DNA from: Streptomyces sp. TLI_105
GTDB lineage: Bacteria > Actinomycetota > Actinomycetes > Streptomycetales > Streptomycetaceae
Length of the DNA stretch: 64,000 nucleotides
Assembly (NCBI RefSeq): GCF_900105415.1
Contig: NZ_FNSM01000001.1
Span: 3,572,501 to 3,636,500 of the forward strand
Reading direction: 5' to 3'
Positions 1 to 13,400 of this stretch are shown here, one piece after another. Every line of letters begins with the position of its first letter. The stretch's first letter is position 1. The notes beneath the pieces were generated by a model. The model saw only the letters and a program-made list of their open reading frames with translations. It was not told the origin of the DNA and made no database searches. The position numbers and the translations under genes are program-made.

Positions 1-558
1 GAAGGAGGTGCGCCGGACGACCATCTTGGGGACGCCGCTGGTGCCGGAGGTGAAGGAGAAGGCCTCGAAGGGCTGCTCCACCGGCTGCGGTTCGCCGGGG
101 GCCGACACCAGGAGGTCGGTGAAGCTGACGGAGACGGTCCGGCCGTCGGGCAGGCCCACGGGCTCGCTGTCGATGAATATGTCGAGTATGTCCCTGCCGC
201 CCGGCCAGCCGCACTCCTCGACGAGGCCCCGGTGGGCCTTGGAGGTGATGACGACGGTCGGCTCCAGCTGGTCGAGCGCGGCGCTCGTCGCGACGGGCCC
301 GGCGGTGTAGTCGAGGCCGACGCAGGGGATGCCGAGGGAGCTGACGGCGGCCATGGAGACCACCAGCTCCCAGCTGTTCTCGGCGAGGAAGACCGCGCGG
401 GCGGGACGGGTCTCGGGCAGCAGGTCCTGGATGGCGCAGGCCACCCGGCTGACCTTGTCGGCGAAGCTCGCCCAGGTCATGCGGGTCTCGCCGTCGACGA
501 CGGCGACGCGCTGGGGCCAGCGGGCGGCGTGCTTGCGGATGTCCGCGATCTTGATCAT
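1..558 (-). CDS. AMP-binding (acyl-CoA synthetase-like) enzyme, partial
   Basis: Only the first 186 codons are in the window; the gene runs off the left edge. The product is the N-terminal part of an ANL-superfamily adenylating enzyme, which activates a carboxylic acid as acyl-AMP, usually before transfer to CoA. The phosphate-binding loop SFTSGTSGVPK is visible near residues 168-178, and the N-terminal pattern (WPQRVAVVDG, then TWASFADKV) is typical of fatty-acid/aryl-CoA ligases. The ATG at 558 follows GAGGAGA at a normal distance. It starts 31 bp after the stop of the PLP decarboxylase gene, so the two are very probably one operon. The substrate cannot be predicted from this half. Confidence 0.85.
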   Translation of the reverse strand, partial: MIKIADIRKHAARWPQRVAVVDGETRMTWASFADKVSRVACAIQDLLPETRPARAVFLAENSWELVVSMAAVSSLGIPCVGLDYTAGPVATSAALDQLEPTVVITSKAHRGLVEECGWPGGRDILDIFIDSEPVGLPDGRTVSVSFTDLLVSAPGEPQPVEQPFEAFSFTSGTSGVPKMVVRRTSF

Positions 559-589
559 GGAGGTGTTCTCCTCGGAATCGGGGGGCGGA

Positions 590-2341
590 TCAGCTGGTGG
601 CGACGGCGGTCGCGGCGGCCGTGACGGTGGCCGCGGTGGTGCCGGCGGCCGAGACGGCGGCCGCGGCACCGGCGAGCCGCTGGGTACTGAGGCGCTCGGC
701 GCCGAGGCGCTCCGTGCCGAGCTGGTCGGTGTCGAGCCGCTCGGTGTCGAGCTGCCCGGTGCCGAGGCGCTCGGCGCCGAGGTGGTCGGCGGTCAGGTGG
801 TCGGCGGTGGCCGGCACGGAGCCGGTGGCCGCGGCCTGGACGGCGAGTTCGCGGGCGGAGACGGTCGGGTTCCGCAGCGTGTAGATCTCGCAGCCGCTGG
901 AGCGCAGGGTGTCGATCTGACTGAGCGTCCGCTCGCAGAGCTTCTCGCCGGGCACCGTGATGGGGATGCCGGGCGGGTAGGCGATGATGAAGTGCTCGGA
1001 GGTGCCCGCGGCCAGGGCCGCGGAGGCGCTCCGGTAGGTGCGCTGGATGGTGCGCAGGGCGTCGAGGAGCCGCAGCAGGGTCGCCTCGTCCACCCCGATG
1101 TGGACGTGGAAGAGGACGGCGTCGCCGCTCTCCCGGGCCACGTACAGCGCGTACTCGTCGAAGAGCATCCGGCGGAAGTCGGCCGCCGTGATGCCGAGGG
1201 CGCTGATGTCGACGAGGACCCGGGTGGGGTCGTCGCTGACGAGCTGCGCGGCGTCGGTGAGGTGGCCGTCGGGTCCGAGCGGGCGGTACGCGGAGAGCCT
1301 CGGGTCCGTGGCGAGCTCGACGCGCAGGGTGCGGGCGAGCCCGAGGGAGCGGCCGAGGAGCGACTCGCCCTCGGTCTCGGCCTGGAGCCGGGCCAGGTCC
1401 AGGCTGGCGAGCACGGGCCAGCTGGGCGAGGTGGTGTGGTGCTGGAAGAGCGCCTGCGCGGTGCGCTCCTGGGCCTCTCCGTCGCCGATGAGGTGCAGGT
1501 ACGAGCCCTGGCGGAGCGCGGACATCGACTTGTGCGCGGAGTGGGTGACGGCCACGTTCATGGCGAGGCGCGGGTCGGCGGCGCGGAGCGCCTCGACGGC
1601 GTGCAGCGCGGTGAGCGGGCGCAGCCGGGGGTGGAAGCGGTGCGCCGCGCCCCAGGCCTCGTCGACGAGGACGGAGACGGTGGGGTGGACGGCGGCGAGC
1701 TCGGCGAGGACGGTCGGCAGGTCGTACCGGACGCCGTCGTAGGAGACGGCGGAGAGGACGACGGTGTCGAAGGGCCGGCCCTCGGCCGCGGCGGCGCGGA
1801 ACATCTCCAGGAGCCGGGGCAGGTCCGCGTACGTCCGGGGGCAGCCGTCGCAGCAGCGCTGCATGGGGGCGTACGCGACCTGGACGCCGAGCGAGTTGAG
1901 CGCGAAGTGCACCGACTGGTGGCAGGAGCGGTCCGCGAGGACGCGGGAGCCGGGCTGGGTCAGCGCGGTCAGGGCGACCCGGTTGGCGGTGCTGGTGCCG
2001 GCCGAGAGGAAGAAGGTGGCGTCGGCGCCGAAGCTGCGGGCCGCGAGGCGCTGGGCCTCGCGGAGCGGTCCCCGTGGCCGGAAGAAGGAGTCGAGCATCG
2101 TGCCGCTGTAGGACACGTCGGCCGCGAGCTGCGCGACGCCGAAGAGCGCCTCGTAGGTCTCCCGCATGTGGGAGTCGCGGATAGACCGGCCGTGCGAGAG
2201 CGGCAGCGCGTGGAACGTGGCGATGTCACGTCGGGCGACTGCGAGCACGGCGTCAGCGAGGGGGGTCCTGCCGTCCGGGTAGGCCCCGGGACGAGCCGGC
2301 AGTGTCGCCGGCTCCGGAGTGGAGCTGGTGGATGCGGTCAT
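590..2341 (-). CDS. Orn/Lys/Arg decarboxylase-family PLP enzyme with repetitive C-terminus
   Basis: 583 residues from the ATG at 2341 (a TTG at 2377 is in frame but lies in the likely promoter). Fold-type-I PLP enzyme of the Orn/Lys/Arg decarboxylase family: the PLP lysine is in SAHKSMSALRQGS (Lys near residue 271), with VDEAWGAAHRF upstream and the family's C-terminal YPPGIPITVPGE motif. Such enzymes decarboxylate basic amino acids to polyamines; the substrate here is not readable. Beyond the normal family end the protein continues with nine five-residue repeats ending in Leu (AERLG/TDQLG-like) and then an Ala/Thr-rich tail, an addition I do not know from the family. The AMP-binding gene follows 31 bp downstream, suggesting a shared pathway in which an amine may meet an activated acid. 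Confidence 0.85.
   Translation of the reverse strand: MTASTSSTPEPATLPARPGAYPDGRTPLADAVLAVARRDIATFHALPLSHGRSIRDSHMRETYEALFGVAQLAADVSYSGTMLDSFFRPRGPLREAQRLAARSFGADATFFLSAGTSTANRVALTALTQPGSRVLADRSCHQSVHFALNSLGVQVAYAPMQRCCDGCPRTYADLPRLLEMFRAAAAEGRPFDTVVLSAVSYDGVRYDLPTVLAELAAVHPTVSVLVDEAWGAAHRFHPRLRPLTALHAVEALRAADPRLAMNVAVTHSAHKSMSALRQGSYLHLIGDGEAQERTAQALFQHHTTSPSWPVLASLDLARLQAETEGESLLGRSLGLARTLRVELATDPRLSAYRPLGPDGHLTDAAQLVSDDPTRVLVDISALGITAADFRRMLFDEYALYVARESGDAVLFHVHIGVDEATLLRLLDALRTIQRTYRSASAALAAGTSEHFIIAYPPGIPITVPGEKLCERTLSQIDTLRSSGCEIYTLRNPTVSARELAVQAAATGSVPATADHLTADHLGAERLGTGQLDTERLDTDQLGTERLGAERLSTQRLAGAAAAVSAAGTTAATVTAAATAVATS
674..808. repeat. Nine tandem 15-bp units inside the decarboxylase gene
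   Basis: Nine consecutive 15-bp units (for example GAGGCGCTCGGCGCC) keep the reading frame and encode, on the minus strand, the pentapeptide pattern [TGDS][AT][DEGQ][HRQ]L. Units differ at several bases but the Leu codon is CTC or CTG in every copy. This looks like an in-frame minisatellite that has drifted under selection for the heptad-like Leu spacing. Confidence 0.9.
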
Positions 2342-2358
2342 GGACCCATGAAATAAAA

Positions 2359-2398
2359 ACCTTCGCGAAGGTATCAACTATCATCAGCGACGCTGATG
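2359..2398 (-). promoter_or_regulatory. Two palindromes upstream of the decarboxylase operon
   Basis: ACCTTCGCGAAGGT at 2359-2372 is a perfect 14-bp palindrome. CATCAGCG-A-CGCTGATG at 2382-2398 is an inverted repeat with 8-bp arms around one base. They lie 18-57 bp before the ATG at 2341 in a locally AT-rich stretch, where promoter and operator would be expected. Two different palindromes suggest two regulators or a regulator plus a promoter structure; neither matches a box I can name. Confidence 0.5.
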
Positions 2399-2430
2399 GA
2401 CCCCGCCGACGGAACCCCCTCCGACCTGCG

Positions 2431-2470
2431 GGAGCGCCGGGACCCCCGTAGATGCGGATCCCGGCGCTCC
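2431..2470 (-). terminator. Hairpin after the small lipoprotein gene
   Basis: GGAGCGCCGGGA (2431-2442) and TCCCGGCGCTCC (2459-2470) form a perfect 12-bp stem with a 16-nt loop, 20 bp beyond the lipoprotein stop. No U-run follows, as is usual for Streptomyces terminators. Confidence 0.55.
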
Positions 2471-2489
2471 GGCGCTTCCCCTGCCCCGC

Positions 2490-2861
2490 CTACTTCACGG
2501 CGGTCTCGAAACCGGCCCGGTCGCAGGAGGACACGACGCGCCCCTCGGCCCTCAGATCCGCGCCCGTGACCGCGGCGACGGTGTCGTCGAGGACGCGGGC
2601 GCTGTCCTCGTCGCCCCCCTTCCGGTCGAGCACCTCGGCGGCGGAGATCACGCCCGGGGCGAGCGCCCCGGCACCTCCGTCCGCGGCGCTGCCGGGCTTC
2701 TTCGGGAAGGCGTCCACGGAGTTCCTCGCCTCCTGCCAGCTGCCCAGCCTGGTGCAGTAGTCCTGCCAGTACGCCTTCGCCTCGTCGGCGTCGGACGACG
2801 AGCAGCCGCCCAGCAGGGCGGCCGCGAACACCACGCCCAGCGCGCGACTCCCCCTCCGCAC
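2490..2861 (-). CDS. Small lipoprotein, unknown function
   Basis: 123 residues. I chose the GTG at 2861 because AGGGGG lies 7 nt before it and because the protein then begins with a compact lipoprotein signal: MRRGS, a hydrophobic stretch and the lipobox LLGGC with Cys20. The mature part (about 100 residues) contains a Trp/Tyr-Cys segment (YWQDYCTRLGSW) and a second Cys near the end (SSCDRAG), so one disulfide is possible. Longer in-frame GTG starts (2879) would put the signal too far in. The start lies 11 bp after the DUF1272 stop, so the two are co-transcribed. I do not recognise the family. Confidence 0.7.
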   Translation of the reverse strand: MRRGSRALGVVFAAALLGGCSSSDADEAKAYWQDYCTRLGSWQEARNSVDAFPKKPGSAADGGAGALAPGVISAAEVLDRKGGDEDSARVLDDTVAAVTGADLRAEGRVVSSCDRAGFETAVK

Positions 2862-2871
2862 GACGCGCCCC

Positions 2872-3054
2872 CTAATCACGGACGCGCCGCGGACGCGCCA
2901 CCAGCTCGCCGCCGCAGTTGGGACAGACGTCATTCATGGCGTCGGCGCACGGGACGCAGAAGCTGCACTCGAACGAACAGATCCGGGCGGGTCCGTCCGG
3001 CATCAGGGCCTCGGTCTCACAACGCTCGCACCGTTCACGCATCTCCAGGGCCAT
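2872..3054 (-). CDS. DUF1272 family zinc-ribbon-like protein
   Basis: 60 residues with eight cysteines: CERCETEAL, then CSFECSFCVPCADAMNDVCPNCGGEL. The order and the CPNCGGELV ending are characteristic of the small DUF1272 family; the Cys pairs probably hold one or two zinc ions. Function is unknown. It is the first gene of a two-gene unit with the downstream lipoprotein gene (gap of a few bases). Confidence 0.85.
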   Translation of the reverse strand: MALEMRERCERCETEALMPDGPARICSFECSFCVPCADAMNDVCPNCGGELVARPRRVRD

Positions 3055-3173
3055 GACCGGCTCCCCCTCCTCGTACGACTGACGACCCCTCCATGATCGA
3101 CGTCCGCCCCGGGCCCCTCAACAGGCGGGCGGCCAAAGACCGACGGAATCGGGTCAGCGCGGGACCCGACGGC

Positions 3174-3551
3174 TCAGTGCCTGACCAGGCAGAACGGATG
3201 CCCCGCCGGATCCGCGTACACCCGCCAGCTCCGCGTGCCCGCCCCGTCGTCGAGCAGCGTCGCCCCCCGGGCGAGGACCTGCTCCTGGGCGGCGTCCAGG
3301 TCGGCGACGCCGAAGTCGAGGTGGAACTGCTGGGGACGCTCCGGGCCCGGCCACGTCGGCGGGCGGTGGTCGGCGACGGTCTGGAAGCAGAGGACGAGCC
3401 CGCCGGGGGTGTGCAGCGTGGACCAGGCCTCGTCGAGGGACCAGCGCGGATCGGGCCGGTCGATGTCCCCGCCGAGCACCGCCCGGTAGAACGCGGCCAG
3501 TTCACGGGGCTCGGAACAGTCCAGGACGACGCACTGCAAGTCGGCAATCAT
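3174..3551 (-). CDS. VOC-superfamily (glyoxalase-like) protein
   Basis: 125 residues starting at the ATG at 3551. It shows the paired beta-alpha-beta-beta-beta layout of a VOC protein: first module CVVLDCSEPRELAAFYRAVLGG..., second module QFHLDFGVADLDAAQEQVLARGATLL..., ending in VYADPAGHPFCLVRH. The His in QFHLDF and the acidic ends are candidate metal ligands. Members include glyoxalases, dioxygenases and drug-binding proteins; the exact activity cannot be read. It lies downstream of the EamA gene in the same direction, with an 86-bp gap that contains a direct repeat. Confidence 0.85.
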   Translation of the reverse strand: MIADLQCVVLDCSEPRELAAFYRAVLGGDIDRPDPRWSLDEAWSTLHTPGGLVLCFQTVADHRPPTWPGPERPQQFHLDFGVADLDAAQEQVLARGATLLDDGAGTRSWRVYADPAGHPFCLVRH

Positions 3552-3575
3552 GCGCGGATCATAGGCGCCCCTCCC

Positions 3576-3638
3576 GCCCGGAGCCGGTTCCGCCAGCCGG
3601 GCTTCCGCCGGGGCCGCCCGGCCCGGAGCCGGTGCCGC
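3576..3638. repeat. 18-bp direct repeat abutting the EamA stop codon
   Basis: GCCCGGAGCCGGTTCCGC (3576-3593) recurs at 3621-3638 with one mismatch, an offset of 45 bp. The second copy ends on the first base of the EamA stop triplet. This is a weaker member of the gene-end duplication pattern seen elsewhere in the window. Confidence 0.6.
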
Positions 3639-4600
3639 TAGGGGGACTCCCGGCGGGCCCTTCGGGACTGGGTGCGGACCGCGCCCATGCTCGCCGCGAT
3701 GACGAGGGCGATCGCGAGGGCGTCGGTGCCGGACAGGGCCTGGTCGAGGACGAGGAAGCCGGCCGTCGCGGCGATGGCCGGTTCCAGGCTCATCAGGATC
3801 GCGAAGGTGGGCGCGGGCAGCCGGCGCAGCGCGAGGAGTTCCAGGGTGTACGGGAGGACGGAGGACATCAGCGCGACGGCGAGGCCCAGGCCGATCGTCG
3901 AGGGTACGAGGAGCTTGTCGCCCGCCTCCACGATGCCGAACGGCAGGCTGAGGACGGCGCCGAAGGCCATCGCGAGCGCGAGCCCGTCGGCCTGCGGGAA
4001 GCGGCGGCCCGTACGCGCGCTGAAGACGATGTACGTGGCCCACATGGCGCCCGCCGCGAGCGCGAAGGCCGCGCCGAGTGGGTCGAGGCGGTCGAAGCCG
4101 CCGCCCCCGAGGAGGACGACGCCGCCGAGGGCGAGCCCCGCCCACAGGAGGTTCATCAGCCGGCGCGAGGCGGCCACGGAGAGGATCAGCGGGCCGAGGA
4201 CCTCCAGGGTCACGGCGGCGCCCAGAGGGATCCGGTCGGCGGCCTGGTAGAAGAGGACGTTCATGCCGGCCATGGCGGTGCCGAAGGCGACGACCGTCCC
4301 CCAGTCGGCGCGGCCGTAGCCGCGGACCTTGGGCCGGCAGACGATCAGCAGGACGGCGGCGGCGAGCACGAGCCGCAGGGTGACGACGCCGAGCGCGCCC
4401 GCGCGGGGCATGAGCAGGACGGCGACGGCGGAGCCGAACTGCACGGACAGCCCGCCGGCGACGACGAGCGCGACGGGCCCGAGCCGACGCCCGGCCACGG
4501 AGCGGGACGCCCCCGCTCCTTCCCCGAGCGCTGCGGGCCCCGCGGGCGTCGCTGCCGGGGCCACCTCCTCGACGGGACTGTCCACCGACGACTCCTTCAC
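3638..4600 (-). CDS. EamA/DMT-family inner-membrane exporter (RhtA-like)
   Basis: 320 residues with about ten hydrophobic segments after a 38-residue cytoplasmic N-terminus. The two-fold EamA repeat is visible (GAVTLEVLGPLILSV in the first half; AILMSLEPAIAATAGFLVLDQ in the second), a pattern shared with the threonine/homoserine exporter RhtA. It should export small metabolites, possibly amino acids. The gene is divergent from a LysR gene, the usual arrangement for a regulator and its exporter. A TATTCT hexamer (minus strand, 4645-4650) is a candidate -10 about 45 bp upstream of the ATG. Confidence 0.85.
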   Translation of the reverse strand: MKESSVDSPVEEVAPAATPAGPAALGEGAGASRSVAGRRLGPVALVVAGGLSVQFGSAVAVLLMPRAGALGVVTLRLVLAAAVLLIVCRPKVRGYGRADWGTVVAFGTAMAGMNVLFYQAADRIPLGAAVTLEVLGPLILSVAASRRLMNLLWAGLALGGVVLLGGGGFDRLDPLGAAFALAAGAMWATYIVFSARTGRRFPQADGLALAMAFGAVLSLPFGIVEAGDKLLVPSTIGLGLAVALMSSVLPYTLELLALRRLPAPTFAILMSLEPAIAATAGFLVLDQALSGTDALAIALVIAASMGAVRTQSRRARRESP

Positions 4601-4752
4601 CGCGCACGCTCACGCGCTAGTCCACCGAACTGAACCCCCAGTCCAGAATAGTGCACCACCTGTCCGGACCACAGCCGGAATGCCCTTCCCACGCTAAGAG
4701 CCCACGCGCCGCACCGGAAATGCCGATTGCGCTGTGGTTATGCTCCGGACGC
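4601..4752. promoter_or_regulatory. Divergent EamA/LysR promoter region
   Basis: Contains a candidate EamA -10 (minus TATTCT, 4645-4650), the palindrome GTCCGGAC at 4662-4669, and TATGCT at 4739-4744, which is 8 nt before the LysR ATG and would give a nearly leaderless transcript. The LysR protein is expected to bind here; I could not fix a T-N11-A site with confidence. Confidence 0.45.
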
Positions 4753-10595
<5,843 letters not shown>

Positions 10596-10597
<2 letters not shown>

Positions 10598-10633
10598 GGG
10601 CCCGGCGCCGGACATCACCGGCGCCGGGCCCTT
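10596..10633. terminator. Strong terminator hairpin between serC and the convergent gene
   Basis: AAGGGCCCGGCGCCGG (10596-10611) and its exact reverse complement (10618-10633) form a 16-bp stem with a 6-nt loop, ACATCA. It lies between two converging genes and can serve both. Confidence 0.9.
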
Positions 10634-10646
10634 CGGCGTCTCCCGG

Positions 10647-11654
10647 CTATCCCTTGGGGAGCAGGCGCTTGACGCCGAGGACGAGGACGGTGGCGCCCGC
10701 GAGGACGAGGAAGCCGGTGGTGGCGCTCCCCCGGCCGTTCTGGCCGCCCTGGTCCTGCGCCGTCGGGGACTTCGACGCTCCCGGCGTCCGCGAGGACGGC
10801 TGGTCCGAAGGGCTGCCCGAGGGCCCGGACGACCCCGCCCGCTCGACGCGCACCACCCGGCTGCCCCGGCCCTCGGAGCCGAACATGAAGGCCGAGCCGT
10901 CCGGGGTGTACGTCACCGACTCGGCCTGGCCCTGGAAGGGGGCTCCGACCGCCGTGCCCTCGTCGCCGAGGCGGCCGTCCTTCCAGGCGTACTCCTTGGC
11001 CGTGAAGTAGCCGCGCAGGACGAGCCGGTCGCCGTCCGGGGAGAAGGCGCCGTCCGTCACCCAGGGCACCTCGTCGACGCGCCGGAAGACGTTCGTCCCG
11101 GACGAGGAGAGCCGCTCGGGACCCGCGTACAGGCCGCCGCCCTTCTCGTTCTTGCTCGCGATGTACACCCGGCCGGTCTTCGGATGGACCATCAGGGCCT
11201 CGGCGTTGCGGGCCCCGTCGGCGTACTTCACGACGTACTGCTTCGCCCGGACGGTCTGGTCCTTCAGGGTCTTCGGCTCGGGGAAGCGGTAGATCCAGAC
11301 GTGGTCCCAGGAGCCGTCGAGGTTGTCGCCGATGTCGCCGACGTAGATGTCGCCGTCCGGGCCGACGGCGATCGCCTCCATGTCACGGGGGGTGCCGACC
11401 CCGGCCATGGTGAGGGTGGCGACGGTCTTTCCCGTACGGGAGTCGACGCCGTAGATCAGGGGGGCGTCCTGGTCGTTGTGCGTCCAGTAGACCCCGGGGT
11501 GGGCCCGGCTCGCGGCGAGGCCGCTGGACTCGGTGATCCGGGCGTCCTCGATCGTGAAGTCCCGGTCGGGTTCCTGCCCTTGGGCACGGGCATGGCCGGC
11601 CGGGAGCAGTGCGAGGGCGGCGGCCGCGCCGAGGGCGCACAGAGCAGATCGCAT
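10647..11654 (-). CDS. Secreted, membrane-anchored beta-propeller-like protein
   Basis: 335 residues. Signal peptide at 1-24 (MRSALCALGAAAALALLPAGHARAQ), then about 240 residues with repeated four-strand blades typical of NHL/WD-like propellers: HPGVYWTHNDQDAPLIYGVDS, MEAIAVGPDGDIYVGDIGDN, AEALMVHPKTGRVYIASKNE, DGAFSPDGDRLVLRGY, AESVTYTPDGSAFMFGSEG. A Ser/Pro/Gly-rich linker (270-305) leads to a C-terminal membrane helix (TTGFLVLAGATVLVLGVKRLL). It is therefore expected on the outer face of the membrane. No catalytic motif is evident. Divergent from a hydrolase gene. Confidence 0.75.
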   Translation of the reverse strand: MRSALCALGAAAALALLPAGHARAQGQEPDRDFTIEDARITESSGLAASRAHPGVYWTHNDQDAPLIYGVDSRTGKTVATLTMAGVGTPRDMEAIAVGPDGDIYVGDIGDNLDGSWDHVWIYRFPEPKTLKDQTVRAKQYVVKYADGARNAEALMVHPKTGRVYIASKNEKGGGLYAGPERLSSSGTNVFRRVDEVPWVTDGAFSPDGDRLVLRGYFTAKEYAWKDGRLGDEGTAVGAPFQGQAESVTYTPDGSAFMFGSEGRGSRVVRVERAGSSGPSGSPSDQPSSRTPGASKSPTAQDQGGQNGRGSATTGFLVLAGATVLVLGVKRLLPKG

Positions 11655-11689
11655 GGGATCAAGCGTGCCATGACGGCACGGAAACCCGA

Positions 11690-11725
11690 TTGACCAGCGC
11701 CGGGGCCCCTGTCATGGTCGCGCCC
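11690..11725 (+). promoter_or_regulatory. Promoter of the alpha/beta hydrolase gene (leaderless)
   Basis: TTGACC (11690-11695), 17 bp, CATGGT (11713-11718), 7 bp, then the ATG at 11726. The spacing is ideal for a housekeeping sigma factor and places the transcript start on the ATG; this is why I prefer 11726 to the ATG at 11714. Confidence 0.55.
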
Positions 11726-12571
11726 ATGCCTACCTTCCCCGCCCCCGACGGCACCCTGCTCGCGTACCACGCGTCCGGTTCCGGTGCCCCGCTGATCTGC
11801 CTGCCCGGCGGCCCCATGCAGGACTCCGCCTATCTGGGCGACCTCGGCGGCCTCGACGCCCACCGCACCCTGATCCGGCTCGACCTGCGGGGCGTCGGCG
11901 CCTCGGCGGTGCCGGAGGACCCGGCCTCGTACCGCTGCGACCGGCAGGTCGAGGACGTCGAGGCGCTGCGCGCGCACCTCGGGCTCGACACGATCGACCT
12001 CCTCGGGCACTCGGCGGGCGCGAACCTGGCCGCGCTGTACACGGCCCGGTACCCGGAGCGGGTGGCCCGGCTCGTCCTCCTCACGCCGGGCACGGCGGCC
12101 GTCGGGCTCGACACGAGCGGGGAGGAGCGGCTCGCGGCGGCGCGGCAGCCGTGGCGCGAGGCGGAGCCGTGGTTCGCGGAGGCGTACGCGGCTCTGGAGG
12201 AGCTCGCCGCGGGACGGGGCTCGGCGGAGACCTTCAAGGCGGTCGCACCGTTCTTCCACGGCACCTGGGACGAGGCCGCCCGGGAGCGGAACGCGACCAC
12301 GGTGCGGCAGCGGAACGGGGAGGCCGCCGCCGTCTACGCGAGCGAGGGCGCCTTCGAACCGGAGGCCACGCGCGCGGTCTTCGCGGAGTTCAGCCGTCCG
12401 GTGCTCGTCGTCGCCGGGGAGGGCGACGCGAACACGCCGGTGCCGACGGCCGGCGCGTACGCGGAGCTGTTCCCGAAGGCGGAGCTCGCGGTCCTGGCGG
12501 GGGCGGGGCACTTCCCGTGGCACGACGACGCGGGGTGGGTCGCGGGGACCGTGGACGGGTTCCTGGGGTAG
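11726..12571 (+). CDS. Alpha/beta hydrolase (proline-iminopeptidase-like)
   Basis: 281 residues. Oxyanion-hole region LICLPGGPMQDSAYLGDLGG, then LIRLDLRGVGAS, nucleophile elbow GHSAG with Ser96, acid in VVAGEGDANTPVP and the final His in GAGHFPWHD. The GGP motif at the oxyanion hole is typical of the proline iminopeptidase branch (S33), which removes N-terminal proline, although many relatives are plain esterases. Cytosolic, no signal peptide. Its stop is followed within 6 bp by a heptanucleotide array. Confidence 0.88.
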   Translation: MPTFPAPDGTLLAYHASGSGAPLICLPGGPMQDSAYLGDLGGLDAHRTLIRLDLRGVGASAVPEDPASYRCDRQVEDVEALRAHLGLDTIDLLGHSAGANLAALYTARYPERVARLVLLTPGTAAVGLDTSGEERLAAARQPWREAEPWFAEAYAALEELAAGRGSAETFKAVAPFFHGTWDEAARERNATTVRQRNGEAAAVYASEGAFEPEATRAVFAEFSRPVLVVAGEGDANTPVPTAGAYAELFPKAELAVLAGAGHFPWHDDAGWVAGTVDGFLG

Positions 12572-12576
12572 GCGCC

Positions 12577-12677
12577 TGGATCCAGGATCCGGGGTCCTGG
12601 ATCCAATATCCCGGAGGACCCCGGGTCCAATATCCCGGATCCCGGATCCCGGATCCCGGATCCCGTGTCCCGGATCA
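12577..12677. repeat. Heptanucleotide tandem array (NGGATCC)
   Basis: About fourteen 7-bp steps fill the gap between the hydrolase stop and the next gene. Early units vary (TGGATCC, AGGATCC, GGGGTCC, AATATCC); 12636-12663 is four perfect CGGATCC copies, then CGTGTCC and CGGATCA. Because GGATCC is itself palindromic the array can fold on both strands. Confidence 0.9.
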
Positions 12678-12715
12678 CGTCGCAGGTCCAGGACACGGTC
12701 CGCGATGATATGACC

Positions 12716-13396
12716 ATGCGTTTTCTGTTCGTCGGCGACAGCATGACCATCGGACGCGCCGGCGACTGGACCTGGCGTTACCGCATGTGGGAGCACCTGG
12801 AGGCGACACTCCCGGGCGGGTACGAGATCGTCGGCCCGCGCTCCGGTCTGTACGACCCCTCCGCCGACGCCCCGTCGTCGGAGGCGTACCCCGACCCGGC
12901 GTTCCCCGTCGGCGCCCGGCGTCATCTGGCGGGCTGGGGCGAGGGCTGGCTACACATGGCGCCCGTGATCGGCGAGACGGTCGCGGCCACGGGGGCGGAC
13001 GTGCTGCTGATCTCCCTGGGCCTGATCGACCTGGGCTTCTACACGAACAGCGACCAGACGGAGGAGAACGTACGGGCGTTCGTGGCGGCGGCGCGGGCCG
13101 CGAACCCGCGGGTCCGGGCCGTCCTCCTGCCGGTCATCCCCAACGTCCGCGCCGGGTACGACGCGCCGTTCGCCGCCGAGTGCGCCCGCTTCAACGAGCT
13201 CCTCGCGAAGGCGGTCGCCGACCTGGACACGGCCGCCTCGCCGCTGCTGCTGGCGACGGTTCCGGAGTCGTACGACCTGGGAGCCGACACGTACGACGGC
13301 ACCCATCCCGGTCCGAGCGGCGAGCACAAGCTGGCGGCCGCCTTCGCCGACGCGATGCACCAGGCGTGGGGCCTGGGCGGCCCGTACGGCCCCTGA
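12716..13396 (+). CDS. SGNH/GDSL-family hydrolase
   Basis: 226 residues from the ATG at 12716 (ATG 12710 gives two more residues). Block I is FLFVGDSMTIG with nucleophile Ser9; block V is DGTHPGPSGE with Asp194 and His197 completing the triad. Block III, usually GxND, reads LGLID here, so the usual Asn oxyanion residue is not obvious. No signal peptide, unlike most GDSL lipases of Streptomyces; an esterase or acyl/acetyl-ester hydrolase acting in the cytosol is likely. It ends 4 bp from the convergent CMD gene; both stop codons fall in the palindrome CCTGAGGGGTCAGG (13392-13405). Confidence 0.85.
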   Translation: MRFLFVGDSMTIGRAGDWTWRYRMWEHLEATLPGGYEIVGPRSGLYDPSADAPSSEAYPDPAFPVGARRHLAGWGEGWLHMAPVIGETVAATGADVLLISLGLIDLGFYTNSDQTEENVRAFVAAARAANPRVRAVLLPVIPNVRAGYDAPFAAECARFNELLAKAVADLDTAASPLLLATVPESYDLGADTYDGTHPGPSGEHKLAAAFADAMHQAWGLGGPYGP

Positions 13397-13400
13397 GGGG

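Noticed and set aside
674..808. Canonical pentapeptide-repeat (A(D/N)LxX) domain
   Set aside because: The small residue is three, not two, positions before Leu, and only nine units are present.
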